Part shown: piece by piece, positions 12,659 through 13,678 of the stretch
How the letters are laid out: each line of letters begins with the position of its first letter
Position numbering within the stretch: position 1 is the first letter of the stretch
DNA from: CG10-46-32 sp964606465
GTDB lineage: Bacteria; Patescibacteriota; Patescibacteriia; UBA2169
Assembly: GCA_964606465.1 (NCBI GenBank)
Contig: CAZSGI010000018.1
Location: forward strand, 1-13,678
DNA length: 13,678 nt
Direction: 5' to 3'
The notes under the pieces: model-generated
The model's input: the letters and a program-made list of their open reading frames with translations, nothing else
What the model was told of the DNA's origin: nothing
Databases searched by the model: none
Program-made: the position numbers and the translations under genes

Positions 12659-13678
12659 ATGCGGTTCCTGCACGGGAACAAACTGCACCTAGTCCCCTTT
12701 GCCGTCGCGGTAGCGACGTTTTTGGCGGTTTTCGGCGTAGTCGCGCGGGCGAACAATGACATCTACGTTCTGGGTCAGCTGTGGAAAGCGGGGTTGCCGA
12801 CCTGGCAGAGTTCAATTTCCGTTGAGGCTGGACAGGAATTCAAGATCACGAGCTTTGTCGGGAACTATTCCACCCAGGGCGTTGCCGTTTCAAGCGCCGT
12901 GCTCGTGGACGACCTCCCCCAACTCACGTCGTACGTTGCAGGCTCCGCGTTCCAGATTCTTGATAACTCCGGTGTCTGGGAGGCTTTGGCTGATGACGGA
13001 ACCACGCCGTTTGGCTCAACCGGGCTTGCGGTAACCGCAGACGGGACGCTCTCCGCGCTGGAGTTCGCAAACTACAAGTACACCGTGAAGGTTGATGATT
13101 TTTTGCCGACCGGAACAACCCAGCTTTCCTGGGGCGGTCCGGTTTTTCATTTTACCGACGGTTCAGGTCCCCAGACCAAGGGCAATGTGCAGTCAACGAG
13201 CATCGCGGTTGCGAACCTGCCCGCAATCTCATCTTTCTCGCTCAATGCGAATGCCTACAAGCTGGGTGATACCATCACCGCAACCGCGGTGGGCGCATCC
13301 GGCAAGGCGGCGCACGTTGAGATTGGCTCAATCTCGTTCTCACTCGGCGGCAGCGGCTCCAACTACTCCGGAACCTACGTGGTGCAACCGGGGGACAGCG
13401 TTAGCGGAACGCCTCGCGTGTTCTTCGCGAACAACGGCAGCAATGCCGGTTCATACCGCGATGCCGCATCAAGCGTGACCATTGACGGGGTGGTGCCTCC
13501 GGCGCCGACCAACCTGGCTGCAAGCGTAAACTCCGGCACGTTGGTGGCGACACTCACCTGGACCGCGGCAAACCCGGAAACGGACGTTTCCCAGTACAAC
13601 GTGTACTCAAACAACGGTTCAGGTTCAATCAATTATGTAACTCCGATGGCGACCATTCCGGTTGGCACCAACCAGTAC
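12659..13678 (+). CDS. Secreted surface protein with fibronectin-III-like domain, cut by window edge
   Basis: An uninterrupted frame of 340 codons runs from the ATG at 12659 to the last base of the window. The start MRFLHGNKLHLVPFAVAVAT and following hydrophobic residues form a signal peptide with likely cleavage after ARA (31). Residues about 33-270 are beta-rich and full of Gly, Ser, Thr and Asn, without a family I recognise. From about 279 a fibronectin-III or Ig-like domain begins (PPAPTNLAASVNSGTLVATL, then TWTAANPETDVSQYNVY). This plan fits a large modular adhesin or surface-layer-type protein. The ATG is preferred because it directly opens the signal peptide; a TTG at 12641 in frame would lie in the leader hairpin and add six residues, and a TAG at 12632 blocks anything earlier. 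It has its own promoter, separated from the previous surface-protein gene by two hairpins. Confidence 0.8.
   Translation, partial: MRFLHGNKLHLVPFAVAVATFLAVFGVVARANNDIYVLGQLWKAGLPTWQSSISVEAGQEFKITSFVGNYSTQGVAVSSAVLVDDLPQLTSYVAGSAFQILDNSGVWEALADDGTTPFGSTGLAVTADGTLSALEFANYKYTVKVDDFLPTGTTQLSWGGPVFHFTDGSGPQTKGNVQSTSIAVANLPAISSFSLNANAYKLGDTITATAVGASGKAAHVEIGSISFSLGGSGSNYSGTYVVQPGDSVSGTPRVFFANNGSNAGSYRDAASSVTIDGVVPPAPTNLAASVNSGTLVATLTWTAANPETDVSQYNVYSNNGSGSINYVTPMATIPVGTNQY

Noticed and set aside
12652..12760. ATG at 12652 as the start of the edge gene
   Set aside because: That frame reaches TGA after about 35 codons; the frame starting at 12659 carries the signal peptide and stays open to the window end.
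1..13678. CRISPR array, transposase, integrase, toxin-antitoxin or defence genes
   Set aside because: No spaced direct repeats, terminal inverted repeats flanking a transposase, or matching protein motifs were seen.

Overview
The window reads as a bacterial chromosome segment with GC-rich coding sequence and short, AT-richer intergenic gaps. TAA, TAG and TGA all end plausible full-length genes, so the standard bacterial code fits and a TGA-recoded lineage does not. The compact layout, tiny membrane ORFs, weak Shine-Dalgarno (SD) use, and the FtsB-like protein ending in a WWEYFF-type tail beside a membrane-anchored parvulin and a lysozyme-like secreted protein resemble Candidatus Patescibacteria (CPR, probably Parcubacteria/Paceibacteria). 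This placement is an inference from gene style and not a phylogenetic result.

Layout. 1-260: a small two-helix membrane protein and a terminator. 315-2924: a promoter that appears to give a leaderless lepA mRNA, then lepA (elongation factor 4), a 34-residue one-helix microprotein and a membrane PH-domain protein, tightly packed or overlapping. 2977-6573: a second promoter and an envelope cluster: a 738-residue secreted lysozyme-like, multi-repeat protein, an FtsB/DivIC-like division protein and a membrane-anchored parvulin. 6579-7205 (minus strand): tRNA-Thr(CGU), a two-CBS-domain protein and tRNA-Gly(CCC), packed 4-5 nt apart. 7254-9052: ftsE and ftsX, separated by an unusual structured 139-nt spacer. 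9083-9255: tRNA-Gln(UUG), with a promoter built into the end of ftsX, then two strong terminators. 9276-10034: a VIT1/CCC1-family transporter, again with a near-leaderless promoter. 10035-12527: a long structured 5' region and a secreted protein with two dockerin-like calcium-binding repeats, ended by tandem hairpins. 12543-13678: a new promoter and a secreted fibronectin-III-like surface protein that runs off the window.

Functionally, most of the window concerns the cell envelope: FtsB and FtsEX in septation and control of wall hydrolysis, a candidate exported wall enzyme, a folding factor for exported proteins, and two surface proteins. Translation genes (lepA, three tRNAs) are interspersed. 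No mobile element, CRISPR array or defence system was seen. The most unusual signals are leaderless-type promoters sharing an xTGCCC-17-TATACT architecture, a parvulin whose first strand appears to sit at the C-terminus, a switch-like RNA spacer inside ftsEX, a structured leader before the dockerin-repeat gene, and a protein gene sandwiched between two tRNAs.
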